Shown here: positions 7,766 to 14,896 of the stretch, in pieces | Position numbering within the stretch: the first letter of the stretch is position 1 | How the letters are laid out: each line of letters starts with the position of its first letter | Source: Burkholderia sp. Nafp2/4-1b | GTDB lineage: Bacteria; Pseudomonadota; Gammaproteobacteria; Burkholderiales; Burkholderiaceae | Length of the DNA: 64,000 nt | Assembly: GCF_003635165.1 (NCBI RefSeq) | Contig: NZ_ML058597.1 | Span: 868,001-932,000, forward strand | Direction: 5' to 3' | Notes under the pieces: model-generated | The model's database searches: none | Told to the model about the DNA's origin: nothing | What the model saw: the letters and a program-made list of their open reading frames with translations, nothing else | Translations under genes and position numbers: made by a program

Positions 7766-9462
7766 GCGGACAGCCCCGCCGCTTCGGCCTGCTCGACGGC
7801 GGCGAGCGCGCCCGTCCATTCGACATCGACGACGCGCACCGGCAAGCCGTGCGCGACACAGTACGCGAGCCAGCGCGTCTGGTTGTCCTGCAGCCGGTCG
7901 CCGGGGCCCTTCACCTCGATCAGCTCGTAGCGTCGCTCGGCGGGCCAGAACCGGACGAGATCGGGCAACCCCGACCGATTGCCGCGGATATCCGCGAGCA
8001 GGCGCGTGAACCACAGCCGCAGGTGTTCGGGCGGCAGGCAGGCCAGCGCCTCGTCGAGCAGTTCGTCGGTCAGCACGCCCCAGAACACGAACGGCGATTG
8101 CAGCCCCGTCTTCGTCGCGTAGTGCCGGCGTATCGTGTCGCGGTATGCGCCGGAGTCGAGCTGCGCGAAGCAGGCGGCGAATGCATCGGTGCGGCGCAAC
8201 GCGAAATCGGGTGCATGGAGGTCGGCCGGGCCGCGCTGGAACGGGTGAAAGAACGCGCCGGGCACGGCCGCGAACACGGGCTCCCAGCACAACAGCCCGA
8301 ACAGCGAATTGATCAGCGTGTTCTCGACGTAATGCACCGGCGCGCCGGGTTGCGCAAGATGGTCGCGCACCGCGAATTCGACGCTGACGAATGCTTCAGG
8401 GCGCGCGAGCACGAGCGTTTCGCGCGGCGCGCCAGGCGCTGCGGCCGCACGTTCGACCCGCTGCCCGAGCCGGCGCTGCAGGCGCGGCAGCATCCGCTCG
8501 ACGCGCTGGCGCTCCTCGTCGCTTTCGAAGCCGCCGCGCGCGTCGAGCGCCAGTGCGAGCGCATCTTCGTCGCGTCCGCAGCGCTCGAGCACGCGAATGC
8601 GCCGATGGCGGCTGCCCGGCCACGCGCTGCGCGCATACGCGTCGAGCGCGGCGGCCCAGTCGGCGCGGCGCTCGCAGGTCTGCCCGAGCGCGAACAGCAG
8701 CTTGGCGCGGCGCGTCGCGAGCCACGGCTGCGCGCAGCCAACCGCGTCGATCGCCGAGAGCAGCTCGTCGAACGGCAGATCGTCGGGCCATGCGTCGAGT
8801 GCTTCGCGGCAGGTCTGCAGCGCGAGATACGCATCGACGTCGTCGCGCTGCTGGAACGCGCGCGACGACGGCGCGAACGGCACGCTTTCGTACTGGAACA
8901 CGCCGAGATCGGCGAGCACGAATTCGCTCCAGTCCTGATGCAGATTGCCGAAGAACATCAGCCGCAGCCGGTCGCACAGCGCGCCGACCATCACGCGCAA
9001 TACGCGATCGTCGGCCTCTGCGCACCATGCGTCGAACGGTTGCGCCGCGTCGTGCGCGGGCCGCAGCCGTTCGAGCCAGTCGGGCTTGCGCTCGCCCGCA
9101 TGCGCGGCGAGCGCCGGAAACACCGTCAGCAGCTCGGCCTTGGTCGACAACGCGAACAGCTCGTCGAGCGTGAGTGCCGGCGCCGGATCGACCCAGCCGA
9201 GCGCGACGAGCGGCGCGGCCGCATCGAGCGTGCTGCCGATTTCGTCGTACACGAGCTTGCTCGCGCGGAAATCGGTGCCGCTGCGCATCAGCATCCGCAC
9301 GAGCAACGCGCGCGACGCTTTCGGCAGTTGCGCGAAATGACCGAGAAACGCGTGTTCGTGCGCGTCGAGCAGGTCGTCGTAACGCTCGCCGAGCCAGGCC
9401 AGCGCGCGTTCGAAGTTGGTCAGGTAGTAAAACGCCGGGGGCGTCGGCGATGCAGGCGTCAC
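7762..9462 (-). CDS. FAN1-like VRR-NUC structure-specific nuclease
   Basis: A 566-residue homologue of the FAN1 interstrand-crosslink repair nuclease. The N-terminal FYYLTNFERALAWL and RYDDLLDAHEHAFLGHF match the family's DNA-binding start. A repeat-rich middle follows. The C-terminal VRR-NUC domain has the catalytic PD-(D/E)XK residues in SGLPDLVRFW and ELIEVKGPGDRLQDNQ. The start is a GTG; the next in-frame upstream codons reach a stop, so no earlier start exists, and there is no clear Shine-Dalgarno. It forms a coupled operon with the nuclease-helicase. A LexA box ends 12 bases upstream of the GTG. Confidence 0.92.
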   Translation of the reverse strand: MTPASPTPPAFYYLTNFERALAWLGERYDDLLDAHEHAFLGHFAQLPKASRALLVRMLMRSGTDFRASKLVYDEIGSTLDAAAPLVALGWVDPAPALTLDELFALSTKAELLTVFPALAAHAGERKPDWLERLRPAHDAAQPFDAWCAEADDRVLRVMVGALCDRLRLMFFGNLHQDWSEFVLADLGVFQYESVPFAPSSRAFQQRDDVDAYLALQTCREALDAWPDDLPFDELLSAIDAVGCAQPWLATRRAKLLFALGQTCERRADWAAALDAYARSAWPGSRHRRIRVLERCGRDEDALALALDARGGFESDEERQRVERMLPRLQRRLGQRVERAAAAPGAPRETLVLARPEAFVSVEFAVRDHLAQPGAPVHYVENTLINSLFGLLCWEPVFAAVPGAFFHPFQRGPADLHAPDFALRRTDAFAACFAQLDSGAYRDTIRRHYATKTGLQSPFVFWGVLTDELLDEALACLPPEHLRLWFTRLLADIRGNRSGLPDLVRFWPAERRYELIEVKGPGDRLQDNQTRWLAYCVAHGLPVRVVDVEWTGALAAVEQAEAAGLSA

Positions 9463-9474
9463 GGGGATCGATCA

Positions 9475-9490
9475 CTGTACGTTTGTACAG
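9475..9490 (-). promoter_or_regulatory. LexA (SOS) box before the FAN1-helicase operon
   Basis: CTGTACGTTTGTACAG matches the CTGT-N8-ACAG consensus at all eight fixed positions and is itself almost palindromic. It sits 12 bases upstream of the FAN1 GTG, where LexA would block initiation. The MipA gene points the same way and ends at 9545, so the box can only serve FAN1. Confidence 0.85.
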
Positions 9491-9544
9491 GTTCGAATCA
9501 TATCAAATGTGACGAAACATGCAGCCCCGCCGGCCACGATCCGG

Positions 9545-10423
9545 TCAGAACTGGTAGTTCACCGACATGTCGAACACGCCGTTCGTCGACTGCTGCGTGA
9601 TCGGGCTGCGCCGCGCGCGGCCGACGAGTTGCTCGATCGCGCCGTCCATCGTCACGAACCAGTGCTTGTTGACGAACCAGACCATCGTCACGCCAGCGCC
9701 GTACGACTTCATCCCGGCACTCGCCGAATAGGTCGGCAGCCCGGAGCGTGCGGACGCGCCCGAATTCACGCCGAACCAGCTGTTCATGTAGCGCGAATCG
9801 GCGAACGACACGGTCGGCCCGGCGAACCAGAAGAAGTGTTCGTTGCTGCCCGGCAGCGGCATGTACGCGGAGAAATCGCCGACCCAGCCGTTCGAGCCGC
9901 CGATGCTGCGCCGCACGTCCGCGCGCAGCACGAGCGGGAAGTCTTTCGAGATCACGTAATCGGCCGCGAGCTTCATCACGGGCGCCGCGTTGATGTTGTC
10001 GAGCCCGTTGAGGTGGCCGAGATCGTCGGCCGAGCGGCGTCCGAGGTCATAGCCGACCGACATGCTCACGCGCCAGTTCGGCCCGCGCAGCACGTTTGCG
10101 CCAAGGCCTTCGCCCGTCGACAGGAAGAACAGGTCGCGGTAGCGCACGTCGAAATTCGGGCCGCCCATCACGCGATAGCGGTCGGAACCCGCGTAGCGCG
10201 GCTGCAGCGTCATCGCCGCGCCCACGCTGACCTGCCACGTCGGCACCGTCGGATCGAACAGTTTCTGCAGCGGGACACCGGCCGAGTATTGCCATTCGCC
10301 GAGCGGCGAAGGTGTCTGGGCCGACGCGTCGCGGGCACCGGCGGCCGCCAGTGCAGCGAAGGCAGACAGGCCGGACACGAAGCGGCGAGTGCCGGGCGAC
10401 AGCAACGGGCGAGCAACGGTCAT
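9545..10423 (-). CDS. MipA/OmpV-family outer-membrane protein
   Basis: A 292-residue exported protein. A signal peptide covers about residues 1-36 (arginine-containing start, GLSAFAALAAAGA core, cleavage near DASAQ). The rest alternates short beta strands, with the family hallmarks FDVRYRDLFFLSTGEGLG and GPTVSFADSRYMNSWFGV, and ends in the aromatic C-terminus VNYQF typical of outer-membrane barrels. MipA-type proteins scaffold murein enzymes in E. coli; others respond to antibiotics or osmotic stress. ATG 10423 has GGAGA 8 bases upstream. Confidence 0.88.
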   Translation of the reverse strand: MTVARPLLSPGTRRFVSGLSAFAALAAAGARDASAQTPSPLGEWQYSAGVPLQKLFDPTVPTWQVSVGAAMTLQPRYAGSDRYRVMGGPNFDVRYRDLFFLSTGEGLGANVLRGPNWRVSMSVGYDLGRRSADDLGHLNGLDNINAAPVMKLAADYVISKDFPLVLRADVRRSIGGSNGWVGDFSAYMPLPGSNEHFFWFAGPTVSFADSRYMNSWFGVNSGASARSGLPTYSASAGMKSYGAGVTMVWFVNKHWFVTMDGAIEQLVGRARRSPITQQSTNGVFDMSVNYQF

Positions 10424-10563
10424 CAAGATGGTCTCCGTCGGTTGCGCGAAACGAACCTGAAGGAAAGCGCATGGCGCTGATCGGCTGCAACGGCACGCAG
10501 CCGACAGCCCGAACGTAGCGTGCGCTGAATTAACGAACATCCTACGCGACACGCGGCGAAGCC

Positions 10564-10594
10564 GCAAAGCGCCCGTTGAGCACGGGCACTTTGC
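10564..10594 (-). terminator. Hairpin downstream of the 103-residue ORF
   Basis: GCAAAG-c-GCCCGT, loop TGAGC, ACGGGC-a-CTTTGC: twelve paired bases with one mismatch. It lies 36 bases beyond the stop at 10630 and has no T-run on the minus strand, so it is a weak terminator candidate. Confidence 0.4.
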
Positions 10595-10629
10595 CGGTTT
10601 CCGGCACGTACCGGTGAATGGTTGCGGAA

Positions 10630-10941
10630 TCAGAAACGCTCGACGTGATAGTCGCCGGCGAGCGCGGCGGGGCTGCGCTTCGACATCATCCGCGAGAAGC
10701 CGTCCGCGAGCCGGCCGAGCGCGAGCTGCTTCTGGCTTGCGTCCCAGTGCGTGTAGGTGTCGTAGGCGGAGTCGTCGAACGACACGGTGACGGCGACCGG
10801 GCGGCCACTGGCGCGAAAGCCGATGTGCAGCACGCCGCCCGGCAGTTCCTCGATGTGATAGCGCAGCGAACGCGACTCGAAATAGCGGCCCAGCACTTGG
10901 GCGATCGCGCGCTTGTCCGGCGATTGCACGTGAATGTCCAT
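10630..10941 (-). CDS. Small cytoplasmic protein of unknown function
   Basis: A 103-residue protein with neither signal peptide nor membrane segment. I do not recognise the family with certainty. It reads as one compact alpha/beta domain: an N-terminal helix (DKRAIAQVLGRYFESRSL), three strands (LRYHIEELPGG, VLHIGFRASG, PVAVTVSFD) and a helical end (QKQLALGRLADGFSRMM). The start is well fixed by AAGGAGG ahead of ATG 10941. It belongs to the run of small stress-type proteins that follows, but points away from them. Confidence 0.7.
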   Translation of the reverse strand: MDIHVQSPDKRAIAQVLGRYFESRSLRYHIEELPGGVLHIGFRASGRPVAVTVSFDDSAYDTYTHWDASQKQLALGRLADGFSRMMSKRSPAALAGDYHVERF

Positions 10942-11150
10942 GATGGTCCTCCTTTCAGTGAGCGCGCGGCCGGCCGCGGTGCGCTGCCCCCGCCCGGCAT
11001 CCGCATCGGCGACGGCTGAGACGGCGGATCGCCGTGCGGCGGACCGAGCGGCACGGGCGGATCGAACGGATCGTCGTGCTCGGGCAGCGTCGGGTCGGGA
11101 TCGACGTCGGGAGTCGGTTCGGGACGGTGCAGCATGGATGGCGTGTTCAT
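10686..11150 (-). CDS. Proline/aspartate-rich small ORF reading into the next gene
   Basis: ATG 11150 has AGGAG five bases upstream, and the first 50 residues are proline- and acid-rich (PDVDPDPTLPEHDDPFDPPV), so translation here is plausible. The frame then continues for about 85 codons inside the 103-residue gene in another frame, giving arginine- and serine-rich residues that look like shadow coding. A TGA lies in another frame just before the downstream start. The true protein may therefore be about 70 residues with a frameshift near 10960-10990, or a sequencing error may hide the stop. Confidence 0.35.
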   Translation of the reverse strand: MNTPSMLHRPEPTPDVDPDPTLPEHDDPFDPPVPLGPPHGDPPSQPSPMRMPGGGSAPRPAARSLKGGPSWTFTCNRRTSARSPKCWAAISSRVRCAITSRNCRAACCTSAFAPVAARSPSPCRSTTPPTTPTRTGTQARSSSRSAGSRTASRG

Positions 11151-11459
11151 GTCACTCCTGCGCGGCGGCTCGCGCGTGTCGATTGGCGCGGCCAGCGGAC
11201 GCAAGCAGCATGCCTGCTACGGGTTCGCCGCGCGCCGATCACGCATCGTACGCACCTCACCGAAAGCGCCGCCGCACAGGTTCGCGTCGTACCATATTCT
11301 TTCCGCGGCTTGATTCATCGCGATGTCATTTCGTCCATGCCGGCGGCGGGCGGCCCAGGTGTCCGCGCGCCCGGCCGGCTCGATAACTGCAAGTGCCATG
11401 CCGGCCATTGCGCACGGGTACGGTGCTTGCGACTGTCGTCACTGTAAGGAGGTTCGATC
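11151..11459. other. Intergenic stretch without a supported gene
   Basis: This divergent gap contains an AT-richer patch near 11285-11335 that may hold promoters. An open frame at 11217-11408 on the minus strand has no ribosome binding site and an unconvincing composition. Nothing else was seen. Confidence 0.5.
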
Positions 11460-11708
11460 ATGACCGTTTACGCCACCGGCCGCCGCGACGCCGTGTCACC
11501 GGCAGCCGCCCTGCTCCGGCTCAGCGCCTCGCGCAAACCGTCCGACGACAAGACGGAAAAGCGCATCGACGAAGGGCTCGAGGAGACGTTCCCGGCCAGC
11601 GATCCGCCCGCCGTCGGCGGTGCGACCCGCATCGACCCCGCGAAGCCGTCCGGCGAACGCAAGCCTCGCGCGCCCGACGCCCCACCACCGCCCCGCGATC
11701 ACGGCTGA
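11460..11708 (+). CDS. Small hydrophilic protein with EGLEETFPASDPPAV motif
   Basis: An 82-residue protein with a near-perfect ribosome binding site (TAAGGAGG, 7 bases before ATG). The central segment KRIDEGLEETFPASDPPAV resembles a motif I recall from many small proteobacterial proteins of unknown function, often found near stress genes. The C-terminus is proline- and basic-rich and probably disordered. No membrane segment or signal is visible. It is the first of a run of small genes (11460-13048) on this strand. Confidence 0.7.
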   Translation: MTVYATGRRDAVSPAAALLRLSASRKPSDDKTEKRIDEGLEETFPASDPPAVGGATRIDPAKPSGERKPRAPDAPPPPRDHG

Positions 11709-11770
11709 CGGCGGCACCCGATCCCGATGCGCGGCAGCATCGCGCCGGGCCGGACAACCGGAGTGAACTG

Positions 11771-11890
11771 ATGAAACGCATGGAACGTGCATGGCACGAA
11801 GTGAGTGGCGCCGCGGGCGTCGCGGCGCTCGCCGCGATCGAGAGTGCAGTGGTGCTTGCCATCGTCGTGATGACTGGCGTGGGCCACTGA
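11771..11890 (+). CDS. 39-residue single-span membrane peptide
   Basis: MKRMERAWHEVSGAAGVAALA opens a 39-residue ORF whose residues 15-36 are hydrophobic (AAIESAVVLAIVVM) and would span the inner membrane once. GGAGTG lies 8 bases before the ATG. It is 62 bases after the preceding small gene and on the same strand. No family is recognised; coding status rests on the ribosome binding site and the clean amphipathic-then-hydrophobic layout. Confidence 0.45.
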   Translation: MKRMERAWHEVSGAAGVAALAAIESAVVLAIVVMTGVGH

Positions 11891-12044
11891 TCGACATTCG
11901 CGGCCTCGCCACGGCTGCCCCGTGGAAGATGTACAACCCCGCTGGCAAATTTCTCCGTGGCCCGGCCGCGCAGGCCCGGCGCGTGCCCCTCGAACGCGGC
12001 ACGCGTCCTGCTCAGGGATCGTCTCGCTCACGAAGGAGGCGTTC

Positions 12045-12476
12045 ATGTATCGCGTCAACGAAATCATGTCGCGCGATGTAGTGTGCGTCGCGCCGACCGA
12101 CACGATCCGCCATGCGGCGGAATTGATGCAGCGGTTCGACATCGGCGTGCTGCCGGTCTGCGACGGCGACGAGCTCGTCGCGATCGTGACCGACCGCGAC
12201 CTCGCGATACGCGCGCTATCGCACGGGCACGCGCCCGACACCCCCGTGAAGGCCGTCGCATCCGCGCCCGTGCAGTGGTGCATCGAGGACGACGGCGTCG
12301 GCGACGTCCAGCAACGGATGGCCGACGTGCAGCTCCACCGGATGCCGGTGCTCGACGGCAATCGCCGGATCGTCGGCATGGTGTCGTTGGGCGACATCGC
12401 GACGCGCGCGGGCGGTCCCGCACGCGACGAACTCGCGAATACGCTCGAGGACGTGTCGCTGCCGCGCCGTCGCTGA
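12045..12476 (+). CDS. CBS-domain pair protein
   Basis: A 143-residue cytoplasmic protein made of two CBS motifs. Residues 4-60 carry EIMSRDVVCVAPTDTIRHAA and GVLPVCDGDELVAIVTDRDL; residues 75-128 carry QRMADVQLHRMPVLDGNRR and GMVSLGDIA. Paired CBS motifs bind adenosine nucleotides and usually sense energy or redox state. AAGGAGG lies 6 bases before ATG 12045. Standing alone, it probably acts by protein contact. Similar CBS proteins accompany Usp and PRC-barrel genes in oxygen-limitation clusters of Burkholderia. Confidence 0.9.
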   Translation: MYRVNEIMSRDVVCVAPTDTIRHAAELMQRFDIGVLPVCDGDELVAIVTDRDLAIRALSHGHAPDTPVKAVASAPVQWCIEDDGVGDVQQRMADVQLHRMPVLDGNRRIVGMVSLGDIATRAGGPARDELANTLEDVSLPRRR

Positions 12477-12547
12477 ACGGTGCCCACCCTCATCCGTGCG
12501 GCGCGCGACGCATGCGCGGCGCACTGCGTTCAACCAGGAGAAACGCG

Positions 12548-13048
12548 ATGACAACGGACAGACCGTCGCGCGCGCGTGCGCGCATCGTCGGCGACAGCGG
12601 CCGCTCCGCCGGCGGGCCCGGCCCCGATGTGATGGCCGCCGGCACGCTGGAAGACGACCACGTGCTGACGATGGACGGCGACGACATCGGCAAGGTCACG
12701 AACATCATGCTCGATGTCGGTTCAGGCCGGATCGCGTACGCGGTGGTCTCGTCGGGCGGGTTCCTCGGGATCGGCGACAAGCTGCTCGCGGTGCCGTGGA
12801 ACGTGCTGACGCTCGATGTCGAGCGTCGCTGCTTCTTGCTGCCGGTGCCGACCGAGCGCGTGCGTGAAGCACCGGGCTTCGAGAAGGACCGCTGGCCGGC
12901 AATGGCCGATCCGTCGTGGGCCGAAGCGCTGCACGCGTACTACGGCGCGTCGCCGTACTGGCTGATCGAAGAAGGCGAAACGGCGCTCGACGCGCCGCCG
13001 TACGAGGCCTCGCCAGGCGGACCGGAAGGCGATACGCCGCGGCACTGA
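12548..13048 (+). CDS. PRC-barrel domain protein
   Basis: A 166-residue protein with a disordered basic N-terminus (1-30) and a PRC-barrel at about 31-105. The barrel carries the typical TMDGDDIGKVTNIMLDVGSGRIAYAVVSSGG split by short strands, and LLAVPWNVLTLD. The tail holds YYGASPYWLIEEGE. PRC-barrels serve in photosynthetic reaction centres and the RimM ribosome-maturation factor; stand-alone versions are common stress proteins of unclear role. AGGAGA lies 7 bases before the ATG. It is 71 bases after the CBS gene, probably the same transcript. Confidence 0.85.
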   Translation: MTTDRPSRARARIVGDSGRSAGGPGPDVMAAGTLEDDHVLTMDGDDIGKVTNIMLDVGSGRIAYAVVSSGGFLGIGDKLLAVPWNVLTLDVERRCFLLPVPTERVREAPGFEKDRWPAMADPSWAEALHAYYGASPYWLIEEGETALDAPPYEASPGGPEGDTPRH

Positions 13049-13085
13049 CGGGCGCGGGTGCGAATGCGCGGGCCGGCCGCGCGGA

Positions 13086-13730
13086 TCAGCGTGTGGCCGC
13101 GATCGAACGTGCGAGTTCCCGCGCCGCGCTAAGGTGCGCCTTCAGCGTGGGCAGGGTGTCGGCCGCGAACGCGCGAAGCTGCGGATCGTGGCCATTGCGC
13201 GCCTCGGATTCGTACACCCTGATCGCAGCCTCGTGCGCCTGTGGCCCGGCCAGTTCGACATACCCGCTGTCGAATGCGCGTCCGTTCTTGCTGGCCAGCG
13301 CCGTCACCGCCGGGTCGACCAGCATGCCCGCCTGCACGGGCACGCCCTTTTGAGCGCCGAGCCGGCGCAATGCGGCGGCCATGCGGCCGTGATCGTCGAG
13401 CATCCGGCGCGCGAATGCCTTCACAGCAGGATTCGACGATCGATCGAGCGCCAGCTGGCTCGCCTGGCGTTCCGTCTTGCCGATGATCCCGGCCTTGTCG
13501 ACGAATTCGGCGTCGAAGCCGCTCGGCCGCCGCGTCAGGTCCGCCTCGTCGGCCGTCTCGCCGGGACGCACGACGCCCGGCGCGACATGCACCGACGACG
13601 CAGGCGGCGCTTGTGCATGCGTCGGCATGAATGGCGCGGCGCCGATCGCCGCGAGGATGCCCGCTAGCAGCATGCTCGCGGGCCCGACCCATGCGGCGGA
13701 TGAGCGCGCGTTCTTGTCGTTCGTTTTCAT
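13086..13730 (-). CDS. DUF4142 periplasmic protein
   Basis: A 214-residue exported protein. Residues 1-40 form a signal peptide (ASMLLAGILAAIGAAPF, cleavage near THAQA). The mature part is helical and matches the DUF4142 pattern: KAGIIGKTERQASQLALD, then NPAVKAFARRMLDDHGRMAAAL, and an EARNGHDPQLRAFAADTLPT end. It is a ferritin-like-looking four-helix layout without metal-ligand clusters. Function is unknown; relatives are stress-induced. AAGGAGG precedes ATG 13730. It is last in a same-strand run from the hybrid kinase (gaps 48, 81 and 77 bases). Confidence 0.85.
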   Translation of the reverse strand: MKTNDKNARSSAAWVGPASMLLAGILAAIGAAPFMPTHAQAPPASSVHVAPGVVRPGETADEADLTRRPSGFDAEFVDKAGIIGKTERQASQLALDRSSNPAVKAFARRMLDDHGRMAAALRRLGAQKGVPVQAGMLVDPAVTALASKNGRAFDSGYVELAGPQAHEAAIRVYESEARNGHDPQLRAFAADTLPTLKAHLSAARELARSIAATR

Positions 13731-13807
13731 CCGGGCCTCCTTCGACTTCGACTTCGATTTCGACTCCGCCGACGGCTCGGCCCGGCAGAACGCCGCGGCC
13801 CCGTCCG

Positions 13808-14350
13808 TCACGCGGGACGATGCGCGGACGTGGAGAAATTGGTCCACTCGCCCTTGCTCCACGCGCCCTCGACGCGCTCGATCGACGACGCACCGGCCGC
13901 GCGCAGCGTGCGCTCCGCGAACGTCCCGGTGCGACGCGTCACGTGCGCGGCCAGCACGACGCCGTGCTCGCAATTCAGCGCGCCGTGGCATTCGGGCGCG
14001 TCGCCGCGCATCTTGCTGAGCGCGCCGCACAACGCGCCGACGTAGCCGCCCACCAGCGGCACGCCGATCCACGCGTGCGACGAATGGAGCCCGCCGAGAT
14101 ACAGCAGCGCCGCACCGGCCAGCCCGACGACCGCGCCGATGGCCACGCCTGCCAGCGCGCCGATGCCGCCGGGACGTGCGGCGGAATCCGCGTACACGTC
14201 GCCGCCGAGCCAGAACAGCGCGTGCTGCCCGGGCGGATTCAGAAAGAAGACCTTCACGTCGTCCCGATGCACGGCGTGCCCGCGCAACTGCGCCGCGCAG
14301 CGTTCCGCCTGCTCGAGCGTCGAGAAACAACCCGCGATGATGGTATCCAT
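13808..14350 (-). CDS. Glycine-zipper inner-membrane stress protein
   Basis: A 180-residue protein. Residues 1-45 form an alpha/beta head (IIAGCFSTLEQAERCAAQLRGHAV, DDVKVFFLNPPGQH) like that of general-stress-protein-17M types, which pair a ferredoxin-like head with a membrane tail. Residues 62-110 form a glycine-rich hairpin (GGIGALAGVAIGAVVGLAGAA, then VGGYVGALCGAL) that should sit in the membrane. The tail contains CEHGVVLAAHVT. AGGAGGG lies 7 bases before ATG 14350. The partner and trigger are unknown. Confidence 0.7.
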   Translation of the reverse strand: MDTIIAGCFSTLEQAERCAAQLRGHAVHRDDVKVFFLNPPGQHALFWLGGDVYADSAARPGGIGALAGVAIGAVVGLAGAALLYLGGLHSSHAWIGVPLVGGYVGALCGALSKMRGDAPECHGALNCEHGVVLAAHVTRRTGTFAERTLRAAGASSIERVEGAWSKGEWTNFSTSAHRPA

Positions 14351-14431
14351 GTCGAACCCTCCTGGACTGGGCCGCGCAGGGCCGCGAGCGCGCGGCGCCT
14401 CCACCGGCCCGAAGCTTGCCTGCGCATCACG

Positions 14432-14848
14432 TTACTTCCGGTTGATCCGCAGCCTGTCGCGCACGCCGCTCACGCCGTCGATATCGTGCACGACCCGGAT
14501 CGCGGTCGCGTGCTGGCGCTCGTCGGGCACGCTGCCCGTCAGCTCGGCCACGCGGCCGTGAACCTGCACGTCGATGTCGTCGGAGGCCAGCCCGCGCTCG
14601 GCGACGAGCGCCGCCCGGATACGCGACGCGAGCGTCGCATCGCGCAACTGGCCGCCGACGGCCGACGCCTGGCTCGCAAGCTTCGCCCGCACGCTGTCGT
14701 CAGCCGATGCGGTGCGAGGCGTCGCGATCCATGCACACGACAGCATCAGCATCAATATGCTCGCGATCCGGACGACCGGCGGCCTGCGAGAAGCGCGCGC
14801 CGGCCAACCGCCCCGGCCCTCGCACTGCATGTGATCCGAACCCTTCAT
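14432..14848 (-). CDS. BON-domain periplasmic protein
   Basis: A 138-residue exported protein with an N-terminal signal (VRIASILMLMLSCAWIA, about 27-44) and one BON domain (about 68-138). The domain's hallmarks are visible: LASRIRAALVAERGLASDDIDVQV (split over helix and strand), GRVAELTGSVPD and the ending GVSGVRDRLRI. BON domains bind phospholipid surfaces and protect the envelope in OsmY-like proteins. Two adjacent ATGs follow AGGAGG; the second (14848) has the better spacing. It lies 48 bases after the hybrid kinase gene. Confidence 0.82.
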   Translation of the reverse strand: MKGSDHMQCEGRGGWPARASRRPPVVRIASILMLMLSCAWIATPRTASADDSVRAKLASQASAVGGQLRDATLASRIRAALVAERGLASDDIDVQVHGRVAELTGSVPDERQHATAIRVVHDIDGVSGVRDRLRINRK

Positions 14849-14896
14849 CATGCCTCCTCGTCGGTTGGCGAATGCGGTATGCGCATCGGGCGCACG

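Noticed and set aside
5534-9600. Long plus-strand open frames opposite the FAN1 and helicase genes
   Set aside because: They are Arg/Ala/Gly-rich reading of high-GC antisense DNA, have no recognisable domains, and the minus-strand genes have full motif support.
11217-11408. 63-residue minus-strand frame
   Set aside because: It has no ribosome binding site and no recognisable content.
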